A DNA stretch of 64,000 bases from Azorinus chamasolen (Eukaryota > Mollusca > Bivalvia > Cardiida > Solecurtidae). Below the pieces are notes generated by a model that was not told where the DNA came from, ran no database searches, and was given only the letters and a program-made list of their open reading frames with translations. The position numbers and the translations under genes are program-made. This document shows positions 45,601-52,890 of this stretch, one piece after another. The stretch is from NCBI GenBank assembly GCA_963576725.1, contig OY755241.1, positions 32,924,853-32,988,852 of the forward strand, written 5' to 3'. Positions within the stretch are counted from its first letter, which is position 1; each line of letters begins with the position of its first letter.

Positions 45601-48600
45601 GTGTTTTAACTGTAAATTACATGATAGAAACATTGGTGGCATTATAACAAACATTGTAATGAACAAAAGAGTATATACAGTAAAACCCTCTGTTAAGACC
45701 ATTTAAACTGTAAATTACATGATAGAAACATTGGTGGCATTATAACAAAAATATTAAAATAGCATCCATGTGGGTGAAAGTTTGCCGGCTCTAAAACGTT
45801 ATGAGGTAGTAAAAAAGTTGTTCAATGGGGGGAGAAGGAGTAAGAAAAGTTACAATGGCTCTAAAACGCTCACCCGAGTAGACCATGAGGAACAGTGAAT
45901 CTGAGGGCATATGGGAAGATAGAAAGTGTTATTTTAAGTGGTAAAGACATTTGTCTGTGATAAAATTGAAGTAGTACTAAAACCGGTATCAAACCTTATG
46001 TCGTAACCATTCAGTAGAAGCATAGTAAAGCAAAGATTCTAATGAGTGGACACTACATAGGGTTTGATGGAGCATTTTAAACACACGGCAGAAAAAATGT
46101 GTTTACACACTCTTATCTGGAGCTCTGTTGTTAGAACTGGACAGCAGTGGCAAAAGAGGGTGCACTATAGTACAGAAAATAATAAAACATGAGCAACAAT
46201 ATCAGTGAACGAGGAAGCACAGCAACAACTGAAATGCAGATGGAAGAGGCTGTTACATTAGGTCGCAACCAAATGCATACTGGATGTAATGCAGAGAGAG
46301 ATCAAAGGGTTTCTTTGCATTATATGAGACGTATACTAACTTGCCACCTCTGATGAAGACCATGTGTGCATTACAGTTGAGCGGTATTAAATTGACACTA
46401 GTTTGAGAGACTCTCATCCAACTTACAGATCCAAATAACTGCACTACGCATCTTTTTTGGCAAAATGTATAAGTATTGCATTGAGAAATGGACTTTGTAA
46501 TGAAATGAGAGTCACTGTACATGAGAGTTAGCATGATCTATAAAAATGTGGCTTTTTATAGAAAATAAATCTCATTTATAACAGCAAACAGTTTTAAAAC
46601 AATATTGAACTGAAATACTTTTAAAATATTACCTGTTCACTCGTCTTTATCGGTCGAAACTCATTATCGATACTCCTTTCGATTTTATGACACAATACGT
46701 AGTTTTAACCCAAAACAAATTATTCGCACCTTTGGCCGAACGTTCCGATTACGTTTGTTTGAGCTCTAAAGCGGTTATTTCATCACGAACATGGGTTTTG
46801 GGCTACAATTTCCCTTGGTGCTTTGAAATAGTGATTGAGATTATAAAGATTTTGCGATCACTATCTTTACCCGTGAGGCTGTGCGGCAGTATGTATAGAC
46901 GATTCCAGAAAAAAGTATTTACCTGATTATCTACCCTTACTACTCTCCCCGTCCGCCATTGCTGGACTGAACATATTTGGCAGATTTACCTCATCTCCGA
47001 AGGATTCATAACTATTTTAAATGTCGTCTAAACGGAGCGGGGGAAAGCAGTCTGTAGCTGTTGGATGTGTTAACAGCCAGAAAAAAATACGATCGGGAAA
47101 ATTCATGTTGTTAACTACCCAAAACTGAACAAAAAGAACATAACGAATGTCCCTGTTTGATGCCGTTCAAGCTACATTACATGCCGGCGATGGCAGTAAA
47201 ACGAAGAGTCTGGTTAAAGGCCTTGAATTGAAAAGACTTCAGTCCATCTTCACGAACTGTCGTAATTTATTAAGTTACATGTATAGTTTTTAGTTTGTCG
47301 TTGTTTTGAAAGTTTTCTCCCTAAACCCGAATGTGTTTTACAGGGTCAGGCATATTTGGGCCGATGCGTGTTGGAAAGACGGCAACGAAATGTATTAAAT
47401 ATCTACATTCTTAGCTGAATTCGTTTCCTACCGACAAGTGGTTACTGGTTGGTTGTCAACCTTTCCCTGATGAATATTTATGTCAGAAAATATGACACAA
47501 TTATTATTTATTAGCTGATTTTTTGATAATGGTGTAGTTACACAAGACTTTTGTAGAGTAAGATCTGTTAAAAGTTTCATAAGCAAACAGACTGGGTCCT
47601 GATCTTTTGGCTCCAACAGGCGCCTTCAGATCTGGGCCTTCTCTGTTTGCAAAAGGCGTTAAAACTGTATATGGTAATGGGATAAGCAAGCAGAGCAGAC
47701 CACCTGATCAAACAGCTTAAATTTGAGCAATCTGATCTGAGTCTTGTCTGTTTGCAAATGCGTTTATATAGGGTTAAGCTAGGGTTTTAACGCATTCCCT
47801 CATATAAACGTGTTCACGCATTTGCAAACAGAGCAGACCCAGAGCTGACGTCTCAAGTAGGATCATCCCAACAGATCAGGGTCTGCTCTGCACAGGTTTC
47901 TAGAATGGCTACAATGTACCACCATCCACATTTCATTTTAACTTATGTTTTATGAATATTCAGTAAGTATTGAAATTTTGAATAAAAAAGAACAGGGAGA
48001 GGGTTAAACAAATAAGTATATTTTATAAATTGTATAACTATGAAAACTTTCTTTTTATTCTGTTGCGTTGTGATGATTAAACCTTTGAATGCTGAACTTT
48101 TAAAGTGAAAGGCCCATCATTGTTTAACTGTAGATTGCATGACTCATTATATAAGACTTAAAGTTGCTCGATGGTTTTGAATACTAAACAGTGAAGACCC
48201 AGATCAGAGGGTTGCTTTTTGGAGGGTCTACACTGTTTTTAATTGTCAGTGTACTTTTCTTTCCCGCATTTCAAAGAATTTAACAATACAAACAATTTGT
48301 TTTGAATACATGAAAATAAATTGTGTTAGACAGTTTGAAACAATATTATAACATGACTTACTCAGCCTTAATACTGCTAAATTACTAACTAGACATGGGG
48401 ATCAAAGGTGTCAGATGGCCAGTAAATACCATATGATCTCAACAGGGGACAATGGTCAGTGATTACATAACTGCCATCTATCACACTTTCTTATCAACAA
48501 AGTTATGCATTATAACGTAACAGCTATACTTCTATTAACACAAAAATACCAAACAATGTGCCAATTATCTAAAGTTATAATTTGTTAGTTTTCCGAAAAA

Positions 48601-51600
48601 TAGAAGAAAACTATAGTTTGACAAATTAGATCTATGACTTAGCATAGAACTTTAAATCCCAACGTGTTGGGTTATTCTTCAGCCATTCCAAGTCTTTAGG
48701 GTGTTGATATGTTAAGTAAAAAGATAAAAAGATCTATAAAAAACCAATAGATGATTACATTTGTATTTTTATCATGCACTAGTCATTCACAACCTGTTAA
48801 GTAGCTGATCTGGACTGTATGATAAATGAAACTTTGGTAATCTGGAACCGAATTACATGATATCTATAAATAATATGGGAAGGGATTTGGAACCAAACCA
48901 TCTGGAACGTATTAATTATTACGTTATAAATGCTTGCAGATTAAACGAGAAAAAACGGTTACAAACTGCACTGTTTCATGCAGAGGTGCAGATTTGGGGT
49001 ACCATAATTATTTTTTCTTTTGGACTCTGTCTTCAAGTGGGACAAATTGCTTCAAAAGTTCGCTAGATGAAAGTGATAGTAAATCATGTTAAAAACGTAC
49101 TTTAAACTAAAAAACCTAACATTAATTCATTCAAAGAGAAAATTCTCGACCCTGTGCGTTAACAATTCTTAAATATTGTATATATTCCTCGTCGAGCCGC
49201 CACTAAATAGTTTTATGTAATATTTTTAATAACTCGAAGATTCGCCGATAGATAGTCCTGTGCATCATTCTGTTAGATAATTATTTTCTTCTTAAAAGCC
49301 ATAGAGCAAAACTAAAAATAGAAAATAATGATAATCTTAACGTTAATGTGTGTTTCTACTTATGATGTTCGAGCTCATCCATAATGGGTGTGTGTTAAAA
49401 CAAATTTTGTGAAAACTTTGATGCCTTTTCTTGCATTGTTTATCAGTCAGGTAATAGCTGACAGGTCACGGGACATTCAAAATGGCGGCGGTCAATTTAT
49501 CAAAAATAGAATCGTCTATAGACAGATAGAAAAAAGGGCGATGGTAGTAGGAGACGTATTGGGAACATTGCTGAATCAAAGCCCTTCACGCCCGAACGTT
49601 CCGATTACGTCAATAAAAGAAATGTGTTACAATTTACCTGGGTGCTTTAAAATAGTGATCGAGGTAATACAGATTTTGCAATCACTTTCTTTACCCTTGA
49701 TAGTATGCGGCAGACTGTATAGATAGGTAGCGATAAGGGCGATGGTAGTAGGATGCGCATTGGGCACATTGCTGAAACGAAGCTCTTCAGTGGAAAAAGG
49801 TAAAAATCTACCATCAATGCAAGAAAATTAGTCATCGGAAAAAACAAACACAATATAGGTCTGCGCGATACGCGCAGCCCAATAATAGTCAGGTACGAAA
49901 CGACGACAGCATTAATACGTACCAGCTGAAGTTTCATGCTGAATGAATACATGGTGTCTTGGCCTTAACTGAAACTGCAGACACATATCATTTTATGTAA
50001 TCTCATAAGCGAAAAGAGCAGACCCTGATCACACGGCTATTGTAGGACATGGGTCTACTCTGTTTGCAAATGCACCATCGGGCGTGTATGTGGGATAACG
50101 TGTTAACAATCATAAATATGCTTACACCGTAGTAGATATAATCATAAACAAAACCATGGAAACCAAGAGAAACTTGACCTTATTAACCCTTATTCCGCTA
50201 TCTAGAAATACATGTGAGAGCTTAACGCAGATCGAAAACAATGATGATTGCTCCTATAGCTACAGCAGCTTCCAGCATTACTTTATACCCTTAAGCTTTG
50301 AACTTGGCAAATTATCCAGTTTAGAAATCGGTTGACTTGAGCTCCTGTTATCTCGGAGTAAATTGTATGGTCCCTTGAAGTTTGAGATACTAAAGTTCAA
50401 CTTACTTTGATTTTAATGTCTGTCTTTAGCATCCACATCAACCGTTATACGCACCATAATGTTTTGCTAGAGACAAAATAAAAATGTATGTGTATTATTA
50501 AGCGTTGTACTTTACCTGTATGACGCCACCACCAGAGCCTCCGGAACACGACAGGAACTGAGCCGGAAGATCCAACATCTTGCCAAGCCAGTCCATCATT
50601 ACCACCTCAAGCTCCGTGCAAGCCGGGCTCGAAGCCTGAAATAATCCAAAATAGTATTTAGCTTTCTGGTCTTAGAATAAGCCCGTTCAGCTCCTTTCGG
50701 TCTGATCATTATCTTGGTTTGAATCAGTTGCAAACTCTTTAAACTTCGCTTGTGCTTCGTTCAGAAAGTGTGAACCAGTCAAGCATGCTTAACAGTTGGA
50801 ATGCTGACTTTTCAATGTAGAAAGTTCTATCCTTATGTACCGGTAGGGTTCATTCACCATGAAACGGTATAATTTGCGAGAGCTTCATGAATGATAAAGA
50901 GTGCCGCTCCTGGTTAAAAGATCTCCTCTATGAGCCATTTGAGCTGTTTACAAATACCACTACATCCGTTTACAAATAACGCTGTACCCTTTACAAATAC
51001 CAGTTTATAAATACCAATATACCCGTTTACAAATACCACCATACCCGTTTATAAATACCACTATCCCCGTTTATAATACCACTATGTCCGTTTACAAATA
51101 CCACAATACCCGTTTACAAATACCACTATACCGCATTCAAAGGGTTACGAATATAGAGTTTTTCAAATCTACCCCCCCCCCCCCACACACACACACACAC
51201 ACACACCCAACGAAGCCTACCTGATGAGCGACTTAATTTTGATATTATAATATTCCTGGAACTCTCTGATCTGGATCTGCACTGTTTGTAAATGCTAGTA
51301 CACTCCCGTTCCGCATTCAAAAGGCTTACTGGAGACTTGTTTGTCTTACCCAGGTGAATCCAATACAGCATATAGAGTCTGACAGCAGGTCTGCCAGGTT
51401 GGCCGGGTATGAGTTCCTACCAGGATAGTATGCATGGAAATTTGGATGCTGCCAGTGTGTGACCTACATACAGCAAAAATCGTAAAACTTATAAACATGA
51501 TAAAAAAAGAAACAATGGCAGACTCATAGAATACAGGAATATATTTTACTTATAAATAATAATTAAGTTAATAAAAAATCTAAAAGTGGAAGATCCTTCG

Positions 51601-52437
51601 AAAGAAAGCTAGCAAAGCGAAAAGAGAAAAATGCAGACTGTTTTATTGATCCTATTTATGTGTTGCACCGGCTTAAGTGGTATTCAGTATATATGTCTAT
51701 TATCTTATACCACACACGAACGCACACACAAAATGTGTAAATGGGTAAAACGTGTCATGGAAAGTAATGTAACGTGTTTTTTGTCTAGAAAGTGGGATCA
51801 TAAAAAACATGCTTAAAACAAGGAAAATGTAATGTATTCATTTTTTGAAGAAAACAATCTGCCAGAAGTGAGTCTCGAACCCGGAACCTTGTCCCCCACA
51901 TACAACGCCCGTATCCACAGAGCTATCAACGGGGACTGAGAAAATTTACATACCGCCAAAAATCAATATTATTCGAACGATGTTTATCTTCGGAAATCTA
52001 TATATTGAAATATAAAAAGAATAAATACGGAATATGCGGAGTCTCAGTTTAATCTGGTCAAGTAATAACTAAAGACCTCTTAAATGTTTGTCTCGCCTGT
52101 GTGCGTGTGTAATACCAGTTAAATATAGGCATGTATTTTACTATTAATAAAATCAATCAAATTAAATGGTGTGTTTTAAAAATTATAATTCGTGTATATG
52201 GATCAATTCTTTTTCTCATTTACCGAAACGACCTACCCCTGGCATTATGACGCGTTCGATATCTTTGAATACGTCATCCCAACACTCCGCCTCTTCCGGT
52301 GCGTGGTCTGGGATGAGGTCCCGGATGTACCCAGGTTGAACAGTCGGGAATGGACGTCGACTGCGAATGTTCTCAAGGTAGTCAGCGACATAGTCGACCA
52401 TTTCTTTGCCCCGTCGTCGAAACTCTTCGACATCCAT
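27450..52437 (-). CDS. Aromatic-L-amino-acid decarboxylase family protein, 12 exons, 478 residues, complete; divergent catalytic loop
   Basis: Group II PLP-dependent decarboxylase of the DDC/HDC/tyrosine decarboxylase family, cytosolic, normally releasing CO2 from aromatic amino acids to give amines. Twelve exons (listed separately) join to 1437 bases with no internal stop; human DDC is 480 residues. Conserved in human numbering: the start [11 protein letters not shown], Trp71, Tyr79, Ile101, Phe103, His192 (QAHSS), Thr246, Asp271 (HIDAAYAG), Asn300-Pro-His302-Lys303 (the PLP Schiff-base lysine) and the C-terminal FLRLAIC arginine. Departures: Tyr332 of the mobile catalytic loop is Ile (VDPLILKH), Ser149 of the phosphate site is Cys (GTACEA), and Thr82 is Gly. 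Tyr332 is important for normal decarboxylation, so the reaction may be altered; the substrate cannot be read from sequence. Histidine or tyrosine decarboxylase are alternative names. Introns hold LINE, mariner, SINE and MITE insertions, but no exon is damaged. Confidence 0.94.
27738..27900. mobile_element. MITE family M3, decayed
   Basis: TACAGTAGAACCTGTCTTAAG and GGCAGGTGGTAGACAAATGCAGG identify the family; the right end is degraded. Confidence 0.5.
28020..28350 (-). mobile_element. H5 minisatellite element, inverted partial copy
   Basis: Minus strand runs from the 5' GAGGGGGTACAGGGTATACTGGAATCAC to the 3' GGCTTCCGTGCGGGGTTATTC, the same words as 10203-11012, with about one and a half units. 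Confidence 0.6.
28672..28900 (+). repeat. Dispersed repeat R2, diverged copy
   Basis: TTCACTTCATTCTCAATGTTG, CTTCGGGATCAT, GCTAAAGCCGGTGTTAGGGGGC and AACATACTCAATAAAACCGAATC match R2 with about 15-20 percent difference. Confidence 0.65.
28895..30180 (+). pseudogene. LINE retrotransposon relic, RT fragment and C-terminal part
   Basis: Translation shows [51 protein letters not shown] and [20 protein letters not shown], matching RT domains 2-5 of Jockey-like LINEs, but the YADD-type motif is lost by deletion. After an interruption (29270-29760) the frame resumes with [20 protein letters not shown] and [14 protein letters not shown], the usual post-RT region. In decarboxylase intron 11, antisense to the gene. 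Confidence 0.75.
29400..29595 (-). mobile_element. tRNA-derived SINE-like sequence interrupting the LINE
   Basis: Minus strand GGTGGTCTAGTGGTAACGCGC resembles an A box and GGAGTTCAAATCTC a B box. The rest (TCTCCTGGGAAATTCCAG, GTTGCCTCCTCTCAATACAGG) looks like a SINE body. Confidence 0.5.
30482..30831 (+). repeat. 70-bp tandem repeat, five copies
   Basis: Unit contains GAACCAACGGAAACGTGTCC, GTCACACACCGGAATCTGTCG and TTATGTGTACCGG; starts at 30482, 30552, 30622, 30692 and 30762. CpG-rich compared with surroundings. The 98-residue open frame over it is a repeat shadow. Confidence 0.9.
31279..31314 (+). repeat. Decayed 3' end of an H1 element
   Basis: ACCCAGGTGAGCGATATAGG then AGGACCATAATGACCCT and CTTG at 31311-31314, as at 17610-17644. 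The stretch 30900-31260 before it has no recognisable gene. Confidence 0.55.
31480..31665 (-). repeat. Dispersed repeat R3, partial copy
   Basis: Minus strand CATGCAGGAAACACCACATACAG through GGGGGAAGATGGAAGCACCGC, matching 37593-37760 closely. Confidence 0.75.
31737..31828. repeat. Long imperfect palindrome, family M4
   Basis: AACCAAACCCTATACTGTGACC pairs with GGTCACAATATAGAGTTTGG. Second copy of 2390-2480. Confidence 0.75.
31890..32235 (+). repeat. Dispersed repeat R2, copy 2
   Basis: Nearly the same as 25408-25714, including the repeated ATGAACAGA(C/T)T(C)AATAAAAC end at about 32170. Ends about 120 bases before decarboxylase exon 11. Confidence 0.8.
32356..32457 (-). CDS. Decarboxylase exon 11
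   Basis: Acceptor TTTTTACAG, donor GTAAAT. 34 codons, [20 protein letters not shown] then [14 protein letters not shown], the family C-terminal beta-strand block. Confidence 0.95.
33524..33582. repeat. Palindromic MITE core, GGCGG type, right of exon 11 / left of exon 10
   Basis: AGTGAAGTCCCTGATCAGAC pairs with GTTTGATCTGGGACTGCACT; apex CCGCCTTGAAAAGGCGG. Followed by GTGAAAGGGTTAAA at 33616. Confidence 0.75.
33676..33774 (-). CDS. Decarboxylase exon 10
   Basis: Acceptor TTCAAG, donor GTAAGT. 33 codons, [20 protein letters not shown] and [13 protein letters not shown]. Flanked on both sides by palindromic MITE cores. Confidence 0.95.
33894..33957. repeat. Palindromic MITE core, GGCGG type, right of exon 10
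   Basis: GATGCAGTCCCGGGTCAGATGC pairs with GCATCTGACCTGGGACTTCA; apex GCCGCCTTTTCAAGGCGGC. Confidence 0.75.
34215..35538 (+). pseudogene. LINE retrotransposon relic (RT domain plus C-terminal domain)
   Basis: Frames give [53 protein letters not shown], then after a frameshift [18 protein letters not shown] (RT motif A) and VSVGLRQ, then a gap without the YADD block, and an open 133-codon stretch 35137-35538 with [31 protein letters not shown] and [12 protein letters not shown]. Broken by frameshifts, stops and a deletion. In decarboxylase intron 9, antisense, ending 28 bases from exon 9. Confidence 0.8.
35566..35656 (-). CDS. Decarboxylase exon 9, catalytic loop exon
   Basis: Acceptor ATATAG, donor GTAAGT. 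Encodes [20 protein letters not shown] then [10 protein letters not shown]. The codon at position 332 is ATC (Ile) where the family usually has Tyr. A LINE relic in the opposite orientation begins within 30 bases of the donor. Confidence 0.94.
35995..36062 (-). CDS. Decarboxylase exon 8, PLP lysine exon (68 bases)
   Basis: Acceptor TGTTGCAG, donor GTAAGT. Encodes [20 protein letters not shown] plus AM and two bases of Trp. NPHKW is the PLP-binding site, with the lysine at residue 303. Confidence 0.94.
36100..36195. repeat. Short foldback element, family M5, 40 bases from exon 8
   Basis: CGTTATAAACTTTCGAGGC and GAAATGTTTTATAACAT ends, with inner inverted CATTCTCAAGTATCTGATT / CAGGTGCTTGAGAATG. 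Confidence 0.6.
36321..36502 (-). mobile_element. MITE family M1, copy with reduced palindrome
   Basis: TTTAACCCTTTCATGGACAAT at the left and ATGAGGGAAAGAACTAA at the right; core 36415-36472 has lost part of its first arm. From 36505 to 37100 nothing else is recognised. Confidence 0.6.
37115..37209 (-). CDS. Decarboxylase exon 7
   Basis: Acceptor TTGTAG, donor GTATTT. Encodes [20 protein letters not shown] and [11 protein letters not shown]. Asp271, which holds the PLP pyridine nitrogen, is present at exactly the human residue number. Confidence 0.94.
37593..38190 (+). repeat. Dispersed repeat R3, longest copy
   Basis: Starts CATGCAGGAAACACCACATAC, continues CACAAACAATAGGGGGAAGATGG, GGGTTAAATCGGATTTGGG, and ends near GACAACCAGTCGGATCCC. 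The minus strand has a 91-codon open frame ([19 protein letters not shown]) that I do not recognise. Other copies: 31480-31665 and 61175-61690. Confidence 0.7.
38437..38654 (+). mobile_element. MITE family M6, complete copy
   Basis: TTTAACCCTTTCCTCCATAAA at the left, palindrome GAAACCATTGTGATAAATAG ... CTATCACAATGGTTTC at 38487-38550, and GGGTAAAGGGTTAA at the right. Confidence 0.8.
38704..38988 (+). mobile_element. tRNA-derived SINE with 12-bp target-site duplication
   Basis: Direct repeats CTTCTGCTATTG at 38704-38715 and 38977-38988 enclose a 261-bp element. Its head (38717-38792) folds as a tRNA: perfect 7-bp acceptor CCGGCGG / CCGCCGG followed by ACCA, A-box-like GTGGCCGTGTGG and B box GGTTCGATCCC. 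The body ends GGACGTTAATCAACACAAACAAATAAA. A tail fragment of the same family is inverted at 39557-39640. Confidence 0.85.
39557..39640 (-). repeat. SINE tail fragment
   Basis: Minus strand ATTGGGGCGTCCAATTAGCCC, GTGAGCAGAAACGGACGTTAA and TCAACACA match the 3' part of 38716-38976. From 39650 to 40320 I see no gene or clear repeat. Confidence 0.7.
40328..40394 (-). CDS. Decarboxylase exon 6 (67 bases)
   Basis: Acceptor TTTTCAG, donor GTAAGT. Encodes [20 protein letters not shown] plus KV, with Thr246 conserved. The exon is too short to appear as an open frame of useful length; it was found by its family sequence and it restores phase between exons 5 and 7. Confidence 0.92.
40498..41800 (-). 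pseudogene. Mariner-like transposase relic with internal 39-bp expansion
   Basis: Minus strand: after a poorly recognisable N-terminal part comes [12 protein letters not shown] (tandemly repeated, see 41195-41662), then [32 protein letters not shown] (first catalytic Asp), [12 protein letters not shown], a disrupted ADNAP segment (second Asp) and PPDPPLCDF (third Asp). The linker and catalytic blocks match the Tc1/mariner DDE family. Stops and frameshifts make it inactive. The lower end near ACGAGGAGCGTTTGAAAAGT may be one terminal repeat; its partner was not found. Located in the decarboxylase intron between exons 5 and 6, same strand as the gene. Confidence 0.8.
41195..41662 (-). repeat. 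39-bp tandem repeat, 12 copies, within transposase motif
   Basis: Plus-strand unit GTTAATAAATGCGATATCCA GCGGGCGCAAACCTTACAC. Because 39 is divisible by three, three frames stay open through it (249, 208 and 226 codons). On the minus strand each unit reads [14 protein letters not shown]. Variant units (CCACC for CCAGC, TTTCTC for TTACAC) fall at positions 3, 4 and 9, 10, so the array is a doubled six-unit block. Confidence 0.95.
41971..42486 (+). other. Unrecognised 171-codon open frame
   Basis: No family recognised. It has segments such as [20 protein letters not shown] and [20 protein letters not shown], no repeats and no signal peptide. Its last 20 or so codons run into MITE-type sequence (GGATCCAGACAAGACGCCGAC, compare 44800), so the C-terminus at least is not ancestral. 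It could be a relic exon of a transposable element or chance. Confidence 0.2.
42545..42775. mobile_element. MITE family M6, degenerate copy
   Basis: GGGGTTAAACTATTTTCTCC at the left, palindrome TAATAAATAGAGCATTTGC ... CTCTATTTATCACAATGG at 42610-42663. Confidence 0.6.
43058..43201 (-). CDS. Decarboxylase exon 5
   Basis: Acceptor GTTAAAG, donor GTAAGA. 48 codons beginning [20 protein letters not shown] (His192 conserved) and ending [10 protein letters not shown]. Confidence 0.94.
43750..43952 (+). mobile_element. SINE-like element S2, copy 1 (tRNA-like part at the 3' side)
   Basis: TTATTACTTGACCAGATTAAAC at the left; tRNA-like TAGTTCAGTAGATAAAGGCG and GGGGTTGAGTCTC at 43880-43940. Matches 51858-52068 over its length. 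43202-43750 shows no gene. Confidence 0.65.
43963..44625. repeat. 40-bp tandem repeat, about 11 copies, split by a MITE
   Basis: Unit TTGACAGAAGTGGACGTATT TGAGAGACAGTTGCTGTGTG, from 43963 to 44388 and resuming at 44596. The 149-codon minus-strand open frame is a shadow of the array (three units cycle through the frames). Confidence 0.93.
44389..44593. mobile_element. MITE family M3, complete, with TA target duplication
   Basis: Ends CAGTGAAACCCCGCTAATGCGA and TCGCATTAGCGGGGTTTTACTG, flanked by TA at 44387-44388 and 44594-44595. The whole 205 bases fold on themselves (GCAGGTGGTTGCTTAATGCAG against CTGCATTAAGCTACCACCTGC; apex GCTCCTATAGGAGC). It sits inside one unit of the 40-bp array. Confidence 0.9.
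44683..44883. mobile_element. MITE family M1 variant, decayed
   Basis: TTTAACCCTTTCAATGCCAG at the left and GAGGTAATGGGTTAAG at the right; no intact palindrome. Confidence 0.5.
44980..45114 (-). CDS. Decarboxylase exon 4
   Basis: Acceptor TGTTACAG, donor GTAAGC. 45 codons, [20 protein letters not shown] through FVAYGSDQ. The codon aligned to the phosphate-binding Ser149 is TGT (Cys). Separated from exon 3 by 5.4 kb. Confidence 0.94.
45284..45750. repeat. Three partial copies of an M3 MITE plus flank
   Basis: GTATATACAGTAAAACCCC and CTGTAAATTACATGATAGAAA followed by ATTGGTGGCATTATAACAAAC occur three times (about 45310, 45610, 45680). The middle copy contains a fuller MITE (45411-45615). From 45750 to 46600 no gene is recognised. 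Confidence 0.7.
46738..46906 (+). repeat. Duplicated segment R4, copy 1
   Basis: CGAACGTTCCGATTACG and the run from TACAATTTCCC to TGCGGCAGTATGTATAGA match 49594-49726 at roughly 80 percent. Both are open in the same frame but the type of substitutions does not clearly favour coding. Confidence 0.6.
47022..47280 (+). pseudogene. Possible THAP-like N-terminal relic
   Basis: ATG at 47022 opens [20 protein letters not shown], which resembles the start of THAP zinc-finger proteins (C-x-VxGC-x-NS), but the first zinc-binding Cys position is Ser and the frame stops after about 40 codons. With a frameshift the [15 protein letters not shown] continuation appears. Weak. Confidence 0.2.
47455..48008. 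mobile_element. Cluster of three M1-type MITE cores
   Basis: Palindromes at about 47583-47653, 47690-47760 and 47825-47895, all with the GCAAACAGAG(C/T)AGACC arm; the last copy ends GAACAGGGAGAGGGTTAA at 48007. The following 48280-49440 has no recognised gene. Confidence 0.65.
49594..49726 (+). repeat. Duplicated segment R4, copy 2
   Basis: See 46738-46906. Preceded by CAAAATGGCGGCGGTC and a 112-codon open frame from 49388 without recognisable domain. Confidence 0.6.
50005..50075. repeat. M1 MITE core, reduced
   Basis: GAAAAGAGCAGACCCTGATCAC and GACATGGGTCTACTCTGTTTGC form imperfect arms. 50100-50500 holds nothing else recognised. Confidence 0.5.
50516..50635 (-). CDS. Decarboxylase exon 3
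   Basis: Acceptor TTTCAG, donor GTAAAG. 40 codons, [20 protein letters not shown] through GGSGGGVIQ, the family signature before the PLP phosphate loop. Confidence 0.95.
50938..51130 (+). repeat. 22-bp tandem repeat, about eight copies
   Basis: Unit GTTTACAAATACCACTATAC plus CC with small length changes. Lies between decarboxylase exons 3 and 2; followed at 51170-51207 by poly-C and (CA)n. Confidence 0.85.
51350..51463 (-). CDS. Decarboxylase exon 2
   Basis: Acceptor ATGTAG, donor GTAAGA. 38 codons, [20 protein letters not shown] through CCIGFTW. Contains the substrate-pocket residues at positions 71 and 79-82 and the I-G-F that reaches the partner subunit in the dimer. Confidence 0.95.
51858..52068 (-). 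mobile_element. SINE-like element S2, copy 2
   Basis: Minus strand TTATTACTTGACCAGATTAAAC through GATTTCCGAAGATAAACATCG to tRNA-like TTGATAGCTCTGTGGATACGG and GGGTTCGAGACTC. In decarboxylase intron 1. Confidence 0.65.
52237..52437 (-). CDS. Decarboxylase exon 1 with start codon
   Basis: Begins ATGGATGTCGAAGAG (minus strand), context GACATGG, and encodes [20 protein letters not shown] through ERVIMPG, matching the family N-terminus, which fixes the start. Donor GTAGGT. 67 whole codons. Confidence 0.94.
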
Positions 52438-52464
52438 GTCGTTTACGCTTTCTTAAACAGATCT
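52438..52464 (-). promoter_or_regulatory. Possible 5' UTR splice acceptor before exon 1
   Basis: On the minus strand TTCGTTTCAG precedes the start codon by 25 bases, so a separate non-coding 5' exon further upstream (higher coordinates) is plausible. No promoter was identified. Confidence 0.35.
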
Positions 52465-52487
52465 GAAACGAATACCAATTGTACTAC

Positions 52488-52695
52488 AGTAAAACCTCTC
52501 TATAACGGCCATTGAGTTACATCAAGTAATCTGTGTTAAAGGCAGGCGGCTGCTTAAAGTAAGGTGAAAGTAAAACAGGAGCTCCTATAGGAGCGTTCTG
52601 TTTTACTTTCACCTTGCTTTAAGCAGCCACCTGCCCTAATATACCAGCTAATTAACACAATTTAGTGGCCGTTAAAATTATAGAGGTTTTACTGC
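52488..52695. mobile_element. MITE family M3, complete copy upstream of decarboxylase exon 1
   Basis: ACAGTAAAACCTCTCTATAACGGCC and GGCCGTTAAAATTATAGAGGTTTTACTG ends; inner stem GTAAGGTGAAAGTAAAACAG against CTGTTTTACTTTCACCTTGC. Close relative at 54666-54866. It begins about 50 bases upstream of the start codon. Confidence 0.85.
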
Positions 52696-52715
52696 ATTAC
52701 TGTCAAGTATGTTTA

Positions 52716-52890
52716 TCAGGGATGGGGGCTCCATGAGTATGATTATCGACTGACAATCACCAAGCCCCTCAACGCTGTAGTTCGAATCCCGACCCCAGCA
52801 TTTTAATCTGTCATTTGAGGAAGCATTCCAGTTGGCGTGTGGTAGATCGTTGGTTCGGCTTATGTCAGCTGTTCTACTGTGTACGTAACA
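52716..52890 (+). mobile_element. SINE-like element with tRNA-like B box
   Basis: GGGGGCTCCATGAGTATGATT and GTAGTTCGAATCCCGACCCC suggest a tRNA-derived head; body AATCTGTCATTTGAGGAAGC, GGCGTGTGGTAGATCG. Confidence 0.45.

Noticed and set aside
47583..47653. Stem-loops as transcription terminators
   Set aside because: They are MITE palindromes repeated across introns and spacers, not tied to gene ends.
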